From Halomonas faecis (GTDB lineage Bacteria; Pseudomonadota; Gammaproteobacteria; Pseudomonadales; Halomonadaceae): a stretch of DNA of 64,000 nt. Below the pieces are notes generated by a model. It searched no databases. It worked only from the letters and a program-made list of their open reading frames with translations, and was not told the DNA's origin. The position numbers and the translations under genes are program-made. How positions within the stretch are numbered: the first letter of the stretch is position 1; each line of letters starts with the position of its first letter. Of this stretch, positions 1-7,821 are shown piece by piece. The DNA lies in assembly GCF_010993975.1 (NCBI RefSeq), contig NZ_JAACZO010000004.1, positions 1-64,000 on the forward strand, in the 5' to 3' direction.

Positions 1-114
1 TAGAGATCATCATCGGCATCAGTGGCGTGATTCATGAATGATGGGCCGGACGCCGCTATGCCGGAAGATTTGAACCAATAGGAAGGGTGTAGGATGGCCG
101 GAAAAGGGTTTTTC
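1..114 (+). repeat. left copy of a 114-bp direct repeat
   Basis: This stretch matches 5631-5744 at the same offset (5630) with three mismatches, at positions 9, 91 and 98. The window starts inside it, so it may extend further left. It contains the last codons of an open frame ending at the TGA at 39-41 (ending ..GVIHE) and an ATG at 94 behind an AGGAAGGG ribosome-binding site. In this copy that ATG opens only a 15-codon frame ending in TAG. Positions 115-255 hold no gene I can support. Confidence 0.9.
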
Positions 115-255
115 TACAGCCTCGTTAAGAGTAGAGAATAGCAAATGGTACGGATGGTTGATCCTGAGTATGAGTGGTCAACGCTCATTGGCCGGCTGCT
201 CATTGCCTTGCTAAGTGGAGATAGTCACAAAATCAATGACTCTGATTTCATTGCT

Positions 256-1077
256 TTAATTTCCGTTCGTGATATTAACTGATTGTTCGATCTCCATTTT
301 GAGACGATTTACCTTGTCGGTGGCCCATTCCTGTGCATCCTCACCAAAAACGAAACGGACGGGCGGCTCGTTCGACATGCCGAGGGTGACTATTCGTTCT
401 GCTAGCGTGGTCGGGTCACCAGGCTGGTTATGATTGGCGGCGGCGATAAACGAGCGGAACTGCTTGGTCGCTTCTGCATAATCCAGAACTTCGATATCAC
501 CGTGCGCGGCTGATTTGTCGTCAAGGAAATCCGTGCGCAGCATCCCCGGCTCAACCACCATCGATTTGATATTGAGGGGCGCCAGCTCCTGCACAAATCC
601 CTCGATCCAGCCCTCAATGGCAAATTTTGACGATGCGTAGACCGATCCTCCCGGGTTTGCGAGCAGCCCGTTAACGGAAGAAATGGTGATGATGAGGCCT
701 GATTGACGCGCACGCATGTGTGGAGTCACAGCACGGGTTACGTTCATCGTGCCGAAGACATTCACCTCGAACTGGCGTCGCACTTGTTTGCTGCTGATCG
801 TCTCGAACCAGCCGAGCTGTGCTTGGCCAGCATTGTTGACCAACACGTCGATCGTGCCAAGCAGATCCACTGCCTCCTGTGCCACGGCGATGGCAGCATC
901 TTCGTCCGTAATATCGAGCGCCAGTGCGTGAAGTCTGCTGTTTGTTCCGAGTGCTTCCGTAATGTCATTGACAGACCGAGCCGTAGCGACGACGGTTTCA
1001 CCAGCAGCCAGTGCCGCACGAGCGACCTCCACACCTAGTCCACGGCTTGCGCCCGTGATGAGCCAGTTTCTAACCAT
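256..1077 (-). CDS. SDR family NAD(P)-dependent oxidoreductase
   Basis: This 273-residue protein is a classical short-chain dehydrogenase/reductase, predicted to be a cytoplasmic NAD(P)-dependent oxidoreductase of unknown substrate. The cofactor loop TGASRGLG lies near residues 8-15, LVNNAG near 80, and the catalytic Ser followed by YASSK near 150. A longer C-terminal part is typical of the subgroup acting on carbonyl compounds. The start ATG follows AGGAG at good spacing. It is divergent from a LysR-type regulator that starts 98 bp away, the usual arrangement for a regulator and its target. It lies in the AT-richer cassette-like block, so transfer is likely. Substrate cannot be read from the sequence. 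Confidence 0.9.
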   Translation of the reverse strand: MVRNWLITGASRGLGVEVARAALAAGETVVATARSVNDITEALGTNSRLHALALDITDEDAAIAVAQEAVDLLGTIDVLVNNAGQAQLGWFETISSKQVRRQFEVNVFGTMNVTRAVTPHMRARQSGLIITISSVNGLLANPGGSVYASSKFAIEGWIEGFVQELAPLNIKSMVVEPGMLRTDFLDDKSAAHGDIEVLDYAEATKQFRSFIAAANHNQPGDPTTLAERIVTLGMSNEPPVRFVFGEDAQEWATDKVNRLKMEIEQSVNITNGN

Positions 1078-1175
1078 GAGTTGCTCCTTATCTGAAATGT
1101 TATTACATAGTACATTTACTAATGAGTTGTGATAATCTGCTTATTAATTATAGGGTTGATAAGGAGAGCTTACGA
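1078..1175. promoter_or_regulatory. divergent SDR/LysR intergenic region
   Basis: An AT-rich 98-bp spacer between divergent starts. It contains several short T-N11-A-like motifs and is the likely operator for the adjacent LysR regulator. No single box can be singled out with confidence. Confidence 0.4.
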
Positions 1176-2075
1176 ATGCGCCCAAACCTGCTCGGCGATC
1201 TGGAAATTTTCCGCATCATCGCTGCTGAAGGCAGTTTTACGCGCGCAGCTAAGCGGCTCGGCGTTACTCAGTCGGCGCTCAGCCAAACGCTTAAGCGATT
1301 GGAGGAAGACATTGGGATCAGGCTGCTGGCGCGCACAACGCGCAGCGTTTCCCCTACACATGCCGGTGCCCGTCTGCTGACAAAACTCTCGCCCGCGCTC
1401 GATGAACTGACCAACGAAATCGAGTTGCTCGCTAGCCTGCGCGATGAACCGATCGGTACTGTCAGGGTGAGTGCCGGAAAACACGCGGCCGACACGATTC
1501 TCTGGCCGGCGCTGAGTTCTTTAATTCGACAGCATCCGGGCATTGAAATCGAGGTCTCGATAGAAAACGATTTCGTTGACCTCATCGCGGGTAGGTTTGA
1601 CGCTGGCATCCGACTGGGCGAAAGGCTTGAGAACGATATGGTGGCACTGCCAATCAGCCCTCGGATGCGGGTCGCTGTTGTCGCCGCGCCCTCTTATCTT
1701 TCGCGACACGGCGCGCCGAAAACACCTTCCGAACTTTCCCAGCATTCCTGCATCAGCTTCAGGAATCGTAGCGGCGAGCTATCACCTTGGGATTTCGAAA
1801 AGGATGGGCGCAAGCTCACAGTCAAGCCTGGTCGAGGTCCAATTTTCAACGACAGTGATTTGATGGTTGCCGCAGCAACTGAGGGGTACGGCTTTGCTTA
1901 CATCCTTGAGGACATAGTTAGCCGTCAAATCGCGTCTGGTACGCTGGTGCGTGTGCTGGAAGAATGGTGTGAGCCGTTCACGGGTTACTACCTCTACTAT
2001 CCGAGTCGCCGACAGCAAACATCCGCTTTCACACACTTCAAGAATGCACTGCGGGACGTGGTTTCGTTGAGTTAA
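1176..2075 (+). CDS. LysR family transcriptional regulator
   Basis: A 299-residue LysR-type regulator. The N-terminal winged helix-turn-helix (about residues 5-62) includes GSFTRAAKRLGVTQSALSQ, followed by a periplasmic-binding-protein-like effector domain (about 90-295) containing FDAGIRLGE. Several in-frame ATGs exist upstream, but the one at 1176 follows AAGGAGA and gives the usual short LysR N-terminus. It is divergent from the SDR gene at 256-1077 and probably controls it. Effector-domain wording resembles the AaeR/PgrR-like group. An attC-like site begins about 70 bp after the stop, so the SDR/LysR pair may have moved as one cassette. Confidence 0.9.
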   Translation: MRPNLLGDLEIFRIIAAEGSFTRAAKRLGVTQSALSQTLKRLEEDIGIRLLARTTRSVSPTHAGARLLTKLSPALDELTNEIELLASLRDEPIGTVRVSAGKHAADTILWPALSSLIRQHPGIEIEVSIENDFVDLIAGRFDAGIRLGERLENDMVALPISPRMRVAVVAAPSYLSRHGAPKTPSELSQHSCISFRNRSGELSPWDFEKDGRKLTVKPGRGPIFNDSDLMVAAATEGYGFAYILEDIVSRQIASGTLVRVLEEWCEPFTGYYLYYPSRRQQTSAFTHFKNALRDVVSLS

Positions 2076-2146
2076 TAGGGGTAGAACCCCTCAGTAGGCC
2101 AAAAAGTAAAAGATGTATACACCTTCTACTGCTACGATTAACGAGC

Positions 2147-2196
2147 CAGCTAACAAAGCATTGCACCGGACATGCCGGTGCAATGCGGCGTTATGT
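2147..2196 (+). other. attC-like recombination site 1
   Basis: A short imperfect palindrome: GCTAAC at the left, GTTATGT at the right, and an internal 12-bp perfect stem (GCATTGCACCGG with its complement). TAAC and GTTA pair outside an unpaired AAA/GGC bulge. This is the layout of an integron attC site (core sites, a spacer, then a stem). It lies directly after the LysR gene and before the acetyltransferase gene. Confidence 0.7.
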
Positions 2197-2242
2197 GTAA
2201 ATGCGGGCTGTTCTTCATTGGTCTCAATTGGGTTTCTAGGGC

Positions 2243-2779
2243 ATGAAGATTTCGAAGTATAGCGAGTCTGATCGACAGGAAATCGAGGCCCTGTTTACCC
2301 GGACGTTCTCTGATTCAGAAGGTGAGTCTGAGGGAAAGCTGATTGGGCATTTGGTGCATGAGTTGGTGAACGGCACCGAAACTGATGACATGTTCGGGTT
2401 CATCGCTACCGGGCAAGGGCAGATAGTCGGCTGTATCTTTTTCACGAGATTGTCATTCGGCTCCTCCGTACAAGCTTTTATGTTGTCACCCGTAGCCGTT
2501 GATACAGACCATCAGGGCAAAGGCGTTGGCCAAAAACTGATTAATTTTGGCATTAAGCGCTTGCGCGAACTGGGTGTCGAACTCATTTTTACCTATGGTG
2601 ATCCGAACTACTATTCGAAAGTGGGTTTCGAGCACGTACCTCAAGAGGTTGCGGAAGCGCCGTTTAATCTAGCCCATCCAGAGGGTTGGCTGGGGCAATC
2701 GTTGGATGGAAGCAGTCTTGAGCTCCCACTGGGACAGGCTTGTTGCGTTGAGGCATTCAATGATCCTCAGTATTGGTAA
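2243..2779 (+). CDS. GNAT family N-acetyltransferase
   Basis: A 178-residue acetyl-CoA-dependent N-acetyltransferase of the GNAT superfamily, resembling the YhbS-like group. The acetyl-CoA loop is visible as DHQGKGVGQKL around residues 93-103, preceded by the beta-strand LSPVAVD. The motif YYSKVGFE near residues 123-130 is typical of the family C-terminal strand. The gene lies between two attC-like sites, so it has the form of a one-gene integron cassette, and its base composition is lower in GC than the chromosome to the right. The acceptor substrate is unknown. Confidence 0.85.
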   Translation: MKISKYSESDRQEIEALFTRTFSDSEGESEGKLIGHLVHELVNGTETDDMFGFIATGQGQIVGCIFFTRLSFGSSVQAFMLSPVAVDTDHQGKGVGQKLINFGIKRLRELGVELIFTYGDPNYYSKVGFEHVPQEVAEAPFNLAHPEGWLGQSLDGSSLELPLGQACCVEAFNDPQYW

Positions 2780-2803
2780 CCCTATCTATCGGACCGGGAA
2801 TTA

Positions 2804-2863
2804 CATAACAATTCGCGTGAGGCGGACGTCCCTGACGGGCCGCCGCTTCGCTACGCATTAGAA
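2804..2863 (+). other. attC-like recombination site 2
   Basis: Begins ATAACAATTCG and ends GCATTAGAA, with GC-rich complementary arms (GGCGG with CCGCC) between. The TAACAATTCG opening is characteristic of many chromosomal integron attC sites. It sits between the acetyltransferase stop and the methyltransferase start. The right core has A in place of the usual first G of GTTAGA. Confidence 0.65.
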
Positions 2864-2869
2864 GCCATT

Positions 2870-3646
2870 ATGAATATCCTCGAACACAATCGTAACGCTT
2901 GGAACCGCGAGTCAGCTGAAGCTGGCGAGTGGTCTCGCCCAGTGGATTCATCGATTATCCAAAATGCTAAAGATGGCCGCTGGACGGTGATTCTTACGCC
3001 CAATAAACCTGTCCCCAGCCGTTGGTTGGGAGAACTTCGAGACAAGAGGATTTTGTGCCTTGCATCAGGCGGGGGCCAACAGGCCCCAATTTTGGCCGCT
3101 GCTGGCGCCGAGGTAGTAAGTTTTGATCTGTCAGAGGAGCAACTGGAGAAAGATCGGTTGGTTTCCGACCGCGATAGACTCGGAATTCAATGCATTCGCG
3201 GTGATATGGCGAACTTGTCGGTCTTTTCAGATGCGGAATTTGATTTGATATTTCATCCCGTCGCAAATGTATTTGTTCCGGATGTAGTTCCAGTTTGGCG
3301 TGAGTGCTATCGTGTACTGAAATCTGGTGGCAGTTTGCTCGCGGGGTTCATGAATCCATTATTTTTCCTTTTTGATCACGAGTCAAAATCCGACCCGCTC
3401 AAAGTAAAATTCAAACTTCCATATAGGGAGCCCGAGAGTTTTTCGGAGGCCGGACGGGTAGCAGTAGAAGAAGGCGGACGCGCCCTTGAGTTCGGTCACA
3501 CCTTGGAGTCCCAGATTGGTGGACAGCTTTCGATTGGTTTCATTCTGCGTGATCTGTATGAGGACTACTGGAGCGATGAGGCAACACCTTTGAACGGGTA
3601 CAGTCCAACATACATCGCCACATGGGCGGAGAAACGTGGCTTCTAA
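2870..3646 (+). CDS. class I SAM-dependent methyltransferase
   Basis: A 258-residue Rossmann-fold methyltransferase. The S-adenosylmethionine loop reads LCLASGGGQQ (about residues 63-72), followed by the acidic end of strand 2 (VVSFDLS) and the methyltransferase-11-like strand 4 (DLIFHPVANVFV). It resembles small-molecule methyltransferases of the UbiE/BioC type, and the substrate cannot be inferred. It starts just after attC-like site 2. Its TAA stop lies inside the left core of attC-like site 3, the compact arrangement expected of a gene cassette. Confidence 0.88.
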   Translation: MNILEHNRNAWNRESAEAGEWSRPVDSSIIQNAKDGRWTVILTPNKPVPSRWLGELRDKRILCLASGGGQQAPILAAAGAEVVSFDLSEEQLEKDRLVSDRDRLGIQCIRGDMANLSVFSDAEFDLIFHPVANVFVPDVVPVWRECYRVLKSGGSLLAGFMNPLFFLFDHESKSDPLKVKFKLPYREPESFSEAGRVAVEEGGRALEFGHTLESQIGGQLSIGFILRDLYEDYWSDEATPLNGYSPTYIATWAEKRGF

Positions 3647-3714
3647 CAATTCGTTCAAGTTCGCCTGCGACGGGACTGGCCTTTACAGGCCAGCCCCTTT
3701 ACTCAGGCGTAAGC
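3641..3714 (+). other. attC-like recombination site 3
   Basis: Starts CTAACAATTCGTTCAAG, a wording very typical of attC sites, and has a perfect internal hairpin GGACTGGCC / GGCCAGCCCC. The right end reads GCGTAAGC rather than GCGTTAGC, so the right core looks mutated by one base. It overlaps the stop codon of the methyltransferase gene. Confidence 0.65.
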
Positions 3715-3737
3715 TTTTCAACTAGAAACAGTCAGTC

Positions 3738-4181
3738 ATGAATAGATTAAATGCCTTGTTGTCTATTGCCGTCATTAACGGCATGTATGTACTAATGGTC
3801 TTGGGAGCTTACTGCACACACCAAAATATAGGTGATAATGGATTCTGGTTGACAGTGGTAATTGGAGTTTTCGGGGTCTTGTGTGGATGGATGCTCGGTG
3901 TTTTGTCGTCGCCTGCAGATGCTAGAGAGTCAAAATCTTTCAAAAAGTATGCTGGAGTTATATCGGCATTTTTGTCTGGCTACCTGCTCACAAAGATCGA
4001 TGGGGTAATTGTTGAATTTAGCCAGGACCTCCTGTCCAACGTCGCCTATGGTTTGAGAGCGATAATTTTTGCATCATGCCTGATTTCTGGCGTGCTTATT
4101 ATGTACATATTGCGTGCTTACCTGCATGGCGACGAATCAGCTAACAAGGAAGTTCAGCCGGCGCAAAATAGGCGCGACTGA
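3738..4181 (+). CDS. small four-helix membrane protein of unknown function
   Basis: I do not recognise this 147-residue protein. It shows four hydrophobic stretches (about residues 6-25, 34-56, 72-88 and 110-130), so it is predicted to be an inner-membrane protein. It has a short charged loop (ADARESKSFKK) between helices 2 and 3 and a hydrophilic C-terminal tail rich in Gln, Asn and Arg. It follows attC-like site 3 and lies 26 bp before the DUF4336 gene with no attC between them. The two could therefore share one cassette and one transcript. Confidence 0.7.
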   Translation: MNRLNALLSIAVINGMYVLMVLGAYCTHQNIGDNGFWLTVVIGVFGVLCGWMLGVLSSPADARESKSFKKYAGVISAFLSGYLLTKIDGVIVEFSQDLLSNVAYGLRAIIFASCLISGVLIMYILRAYLHGDESANKEVQPAQNRRD

Positions 4182-4207
4182 TTTCAGTATTACGTGATTG
4201 GAGAAAC

Positions 4208-4894
4208 ATGGAAAAAATAGCGCATGAAATATGGATATTCGATGGTGAACCTGTTCAGTTCTTAGGGTTGCCTTTTTCCACTCGGATGACGGTTGTTAGA
4301 CTTTCTAGTGGCGAGCTATGGGTTCATAGTCCGATCAGGTTATCTGAGTCAATTATAGAGGAAATTGACAATCTAGGCTCTGTTAAATATTTAATTGCCC
4401 CCAATCATTTGCACCACTTGTTTTTATCCGAATGGATTGCTGTCTATCCAAACGCAGAAGCTTATGGCACAAACCAAGTTATAAAAAAGCGTAGCGATAT
4501 CTCTTTTCACGCCTCGCTTAATAACTCACAAGGTTACGCTTGGGAGCCAGACATTGAGCATGAACTATTTTCTGGCTCTCCGTTAATGGAAGAGTGTGTT
4601 TTTTTTCATAACAGCTCAAGTACCTTAATTGTTACTGATCTGGTTGAAAACTTTTCAGGTCAAGACTTTAACTACTGGCAGCGTGTTGTGGCCAAAGGGG
4701 TTGGTATACTTGCCCCTAATGGAAAAACGCCTTTGGATTGGCGTTTAAGCTTCATGTTTGGTAGAGCGGACGCTAGGAAACACCTCAATAGGTTGTTGTC
4801 TTGGAACCCTCAAATACTGGTCATGGCTCACGGTAGAATCGTCAATGAAAATGCTGAAAGGTTCTTACAACAGTCTTTCAAATGGTTAGTATGA
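4208..4894 (+). CDS. DUF4336 domain-containing protein
   Basis: A 228-residue protein matching the DUF4336 family, a metallo-beta-lactamase-related fold of unknown function. Visible signatures are NHLHHLFL (about residues 61-68), which corresponds to the metal-site histidines, and VMAHGRIV near the C-terminus. No signal peptide is evident. It starts 26 bp after the small membrane protein gene and is followed within 20 bp by attC-like site 4. Its codon use and GC match the other cassette genes. No enzymatic activity can be assigned. Confidence 0.8.
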   Translation: MEKIAHEIWIFDGEPVQFLGLPFSTRMTVVRLSSGELWVHSPIRLSESIIEEIDNLGSVKYLIAPNHLHHLFLSEWIAVYPNAEAYGTNQVIKKRSDISFHASLNNSQGYAWEPDIEHELFSGSPLMEECVFFHNSSSTLIVTDLVENFSGQDFNYWQRVVAKGVGILAPNGKTPLDWRLSFMFGRADARKHLNRLLSWNPQILVMAHGRIVNENAERFLQQSFKWLV

Positions 4895-4913
4895 GAAACC
4901 CGTGAGAAAATCA

Positions 4914-4996
4914 CATAACAATCGCAGACAATCCTGTGGCTTTTTCGTTGCGCTTTCGGATCCAGTACAATGCGGCGGTCGCTGCGAGCGTTAGCT
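4914..4996 (+). other. attC-like recombination site 4
   Basis: Begins ATAACAATCGCAGAC and ends TCGCTGCGAGCGTTAGCT. The outer arms are complementary with bulges and the interior is longer than in sites 1-3. It separates the DUF4336 gene from the phzF remnant. Confidence 0.65.
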
Positions 4997-5018
4997 TTCC
5001 TATCATACAATACCGGAC

Positions 5019-5568
5019 ATGAAAATAAAACAATACCAAGTAGATGCCTTTGCAACCCGAGCATTCGAGGGGAACCCGGCGGCAGTATGTCCATTGGAAA
5101 ACTGGCTGAAAGATGACGTGTTGCAAACCATCGCAGAAGAAAACAGTTTGTCAGAAACAGCGTTCTTCAGTGCCCACTGAAAATGAATTTCGTCTGAGAT
5201 GGTTTTCTCCTGCTAAAGAGGTTGGTATATGTGGGCATGCCACATTGGCAACGGTTCATGTCATCTTCGAAATTCTTGATTATGCAGGGCCGGTCATTGT
5301 CTTTGAGGCGCGTAGCGGCACCCTTTGCGTGGGAAAGGATGGAAATCAATTAAAAATGAATTTTTCGGCGCTCCCACCAACTCCTTGCGAGATTTCCGAA
5401 ATCTTGGTTAAAGGCATTGGGTTACGCCCTAACGAGGTACTGGCCGCCGATGTTTACGTAACCGTGTTTGATAGTGAGGCGACCGTTCGATCCATTACTC
5501 CAGACCATACTTTGCTTGGCCAACTCGATTTGCGTGGTGTAATTGTTACCGCGCCAGGTACTGAGGCA
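5019..5568 (+). pseudogene. broken PhzF family isomerase gene
   Basis: The frame from ATG 5019 begins MKIKQYQVDAFA..GNPAAVCPLE and reaches SETAFF, the standard PhzF N-terminus. It then stops at a TGA because of one apparent extra A near 5170. Removing that A restores SETAFFVPTENEF and the family continues (FSPAKEVGICGHATLAT). Homology ends around VTAPGTEA near 5568. The second half, with the usual DPVTGSAH motif, is absent. So the gene carries a frameshift and a 3' truncation, and the truncation point coincides with the approach to the right copy of the 114-bp repeat. PhzF proteins are isomerases or epimerases, but no activity is expected from this copy. Confidence 0.85.
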
Positions 5569-5630
5569 GGTTGGCAGCGTGATGATGAGGAGGAGGGTGT
5601 CTGTCAGGGCGCTACCGATAGAGGGAGTGA

Positions 5631-5744
5631 TAGAGATCGTCATCGGCATCAGTGGCGTGATTCATGAATGATGGGCCGGACGCCGCTATGCCGGAAGATT
5701 TGAACCAATAGGAAGGGTGTTGGATGGTCGGAAAAGGGTTTTTC
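5631..5744 (+). repeat. right copy of a 114-bp direct repeat
   Basis: Matches 1-114 with three mismatches. Upstream of it, an open frame from ATG 5582 (MMRRRVSVRALPIEG..) runs into the repeat and ends at 5669-5671, so the repeat includes the 3' end of an unidentified gene or gene fragment. Its right end includes the ribosome-binding site and first codons of the hydrolase gene at 5724. Confidence 0.9.
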
Positions 5745-6755
5745 GATGGTTGTGTTCTCATGATATTGCGCATCGCTCTTGGTTTCCTGATCCTGCTCTC
5801 GGCGTGCGGCTCGGCGAGCGAGCCACCTGTCCCGGCGCAGCCCACCGAATCGGCCGTTCGTCTCGAAACCGCCACCGGTACCCTTTACGGCTCTCTGCTC
5901 CTGCCGTCCTCAACCGGCCCACATCCGCTTGTGTTGCTGCATGCCGGTTCCGGTCCCACGGATCGCAACGGCAACAGTGCTCTCGTGCCGGGTACAAACA
6001 ACAGCCTGAAGCTGCTTGCCGAAGCGCTTGCTGCGCGGGGGATCGCCTCGGTCCGCTACGACAAGCGGGGAGTTGCGGCCAGTGCAGCCGCTGCACCCTC
6101 GGAGAGTGATCTTCGCTTCGACACCTACGTAGATGATGCCGCAGCATGGGTCCGTCAGCTTCGGATGGATCCACGCTTCGGCACGATCACCCTGCTCGGG
6201 CACAGCGAAGGAGCGCTGATCGGCATGCTCGCGGCAAAGCAGGCGCGTGCGGACGCCTTCATCTCGGTTGCTGCACCGGCGCGTCGTGCGTCGGACATTC
6301 TCCGCGAGCAGTTGCGCCTGCAGCTTTCGGCGGAGCTGTGGCAGGATAGTGAGCGCATTCTCTCCGAGCTGGAGCAAGGTCGCACGACAGGGAACGTGCC
6401 GCCGGCGTTGGCCTCATTGTTCCGTTCGAGCGTGCAACCGTACCTGATCTCGTGGTTCCGGTACGTGCCGACCGAGGAGATCCAGCGTGCTCCCGGCCTG
6501 GCGCTGATCGTCCACGGCACCACGGACGTGCAGGTCAGCCCGAGCGAAGCGGAGGCGCTCAAGCAAGCGCGTCCAGATGCGGAACTGTTGATTGTGGAAG
6601 GAATGAACCACGTGCTCAAGATGGTTCCGCTCAATCCGGCGCGGCAGGACGCTTCGTACTCCGACCCATCGCTGCCTGTAGCCCCGCTGCTGGTGGAGCG
6701 TGTCGTCGGGTTCACTGCCCATGTCCAGCGACTACCCCGAGGACCGGGTTCCTAA
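5724..6755 (+). CDS. alpha/beta hydrolase lipoprotein
   Basis: A 343-residue alpha/beta hydrolase. The N-terminus carries a hydrophobic stretch ending in a lipobox-like LLSAC (Cys near residue 28), so it is predicted to be an outer- or inner-membrane-anchored lipoprotein facing the periplasm. The nucleophile elbow is LGHSEGAL (about residues 156-163), an Asp is expected in the HGTTDVQV region, and the catalytic His lies in MNHVLK. ATG 5724 follows AGGAAGGGTG; an alternative ATG at 5760 has no ribosome-binding site. The first seven codons are shared with the 114-bp repeat. Its GC is high, like the chromosome to the right and unlike the cassettes to the left. Substrate unknown (esterase or peptidase-like). 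Confidence 0.85.
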   Translation: MVGKGFFDGCVLMILRIALGFLILLSACGSASEPPVPAQPTESAVRLETATGTLYGSLLLPSSTGPHPLVLLHAGSGPTDRNGNSALVPGTNNSLKLLAEALAARGIASVRYDKRGVAASAAAAPSESDLRFDTYVDDAAAWVRQLRMDPRFGTITLLGHSEGALIGMLAAKQARADAFISVAAPARRASDILREQLRLQLSAELWQDSERILSELEQGRTTGNVPPALASLFRSSVQPYLISWFRYVPTEEIQRAPGLALIVHGTTDVQVSPSEAEALKQARPDAELLIVEGMNHVLKMVPLNPARQDASYSDPSLPVAPLLVERVVGFTAHVQRLPRGPGS

Positions 6756-6814
6756 CCTGAACGTTAGACACCACCACCGCTGTCGATTTCGGTCAGCGCT
6801 GTCCGACGTTAGAT
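6751..6814 (+). other. possible degenerate attC-like site
   Basis: Begins CCTAAC immediately after the hydrolase stop and ends GACGTTAGAT, a perfect GTTRRRY core. A second core GTTAGAC lies at 6763-6769. The arms in between are only weakly complementary, so this may be a decayed attC or chance. Confidence 0.4.
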
Positions 6815-6852
6815 TGCCACCTATGGCAATCACCCAGAGAACGGAGCTGATC

Positions 6853-7338
6853 ATGAAGCACATGGCAAAGAATACGGTCTGCCTTTGGTACGATGACGCC
6901 GCTGAGGAAGCCGCACGATTTTATGCCGAGACCTTCCCCGATTCATCGCTCGACGCAGTGCATCGCTCGCCTGGGGATTATCCAGCGGGGAAGGAGGGGA
7001 GCGTTCTGACGGTCGAGTTCACCGTGCTGGGCGTCGCGTGTCTCGGACTGAACGGCGGGCCTATGTTCAAGCACAGCGAGGCGTTCTCGTTTCAGGTTGC
7101 CACCGAAGACCAAGAGGAGACGGATCGCTACTGGAACGCCATCGTCGGCAATGGCGGGGAGGAGAGCCAATGCGGGTGGTGCAAGGACAAGTGGGGTATC
7201 TCCTGGCAGATCACGCCGGTCGCTTTGACGAAAGCTTTCACCAGCCCCGACCGTGCCGCCGCCAAGCGGGCCTTCGATGCCATGATGACGATGCGGAAAA
7301 TTGACATCGCCAAGATCGAGACTGCGTTTCGCGGCTGA
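6853..7338 (+). CDS. VOC family protein (PhnB-like)
   Basis: A 161-residue member of the PhnB / 3-demethylubiquinone-9 3-methyltransferase-like branch of the vicinal-oxygen-chelate superfamily. Recognisable motifs are CLWYDDAAEEAARFY at the N-terminus, GGPMFKHSEAFSFQV in the middle, and CGWCKDKWGISWQI followed by a conserved C-terminal helix. Proteins of this family are cytoplasmic and their reaction is mostly unknown. A longer frame is open upstream, but ATG 6853 is preceded by GGAG and matches the family start. A strong terminator follows at 7385-7420. Confidence 0.9.
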   Translation: MKHMAKNTVCLWYDDAAEEAARFYAETFPDSSLDAVHRSPGDYPAGKEGSVLTVEFTVLGVACLGLNGGPMFKHSEAFSFQVATEDQEETDRYWNAIVGNGGEESQCGWCKDKWGISWQITPVALTKAFTSPDRAAAKRAFDAMMTMRKIDIAKIETAFRG

Positions 7339-7384
7339 GGTGAGGGCGGGTTAACGGCGCTTGGCCGACATTTGCGACTCGCCG

Positions 7385-7420
7385 AAAGCCGCCGACGCTA
7401 TCCCAGCGTCGGCGGCTTTT
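7385..7420. terminator. rho-independent terminator, probably bidirectional
   Basis: A perfect 15-bp stem (7385-7399 with 7405-7419) and a 5-nt loop, followed on the plus strand by TTTTCTTTT. It lies between the convergent VOC gene and nirD and could serve both. Confidence 0.9.
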
Positions 7421-7440
7421 CTTTTCCAATGGCCGAAACC

Positions 7441-7809
7441 TCACGCCTCGATCCACACCTCGTCGCCCTTGAAGCTCGCCTTCCAGGTGCGCAACGCCAC
7501 GCTGTCGTCTTCCAGGCACTGGCCGTCTTCCAGGCGGAAGTGCTGCTTGTAAATCGGCGAGGCGACGACGGGCTGGCCCTTGAGGTCGCCGACGATGCCG
7601 CGGGCGATGACGTTGGCGCCGGAGAAGGGGTCGTGGTGGTCGAGGGCGTAGAGTTCCTGTGCGTGCCCGGGCGAGTAGAAGATCGCCACTTGAGCGGGGC
7701 CTTCGGGGGTTTCCATCCAGGCGGCGACGCCGGAGTAGGGCACCAGGTCGGCGCGGGTGCAGAGAGGTTGCCAGGTTCGGGTCATGGTCTTGGCTGCTGC
7801 GGTGGTCAT
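7441..7809 (-). CDS. nirD: assimilatory nitrite reductase small subunit NirD
   Basis: A 122-residue NirD. It has the Rieske-like fold of the small subunit of NADH-dependent siroheme nitrite reductase but without Rieske cysteine/histidine ligands, as expected for NirD. Family motifs are the core DHHDPFSGANVIARGIVGD (about residues 57-75) and the following SPIYKQHF. It is the last gene of the minus-strand operon, starting 12 bp after nirB, and is followed by a strong terminator. With NirB it reduces nitrite to ammonium in the cytoplasm. Confidence 0.95.
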   Translation of the reverse strand: MTTAAAKTMTRTWQPLCTRADLVPYSGVAAWMETPEGPAQVAIFYSPGHAQELYALDHHDPFSGANVIARGIVGDLKGQPVVASPIYKQHFRLEDGQCLEDDSVALRTWKASFKGDEVWIEA

Positions 7810-7821
7810 GGAAAATCTCCT

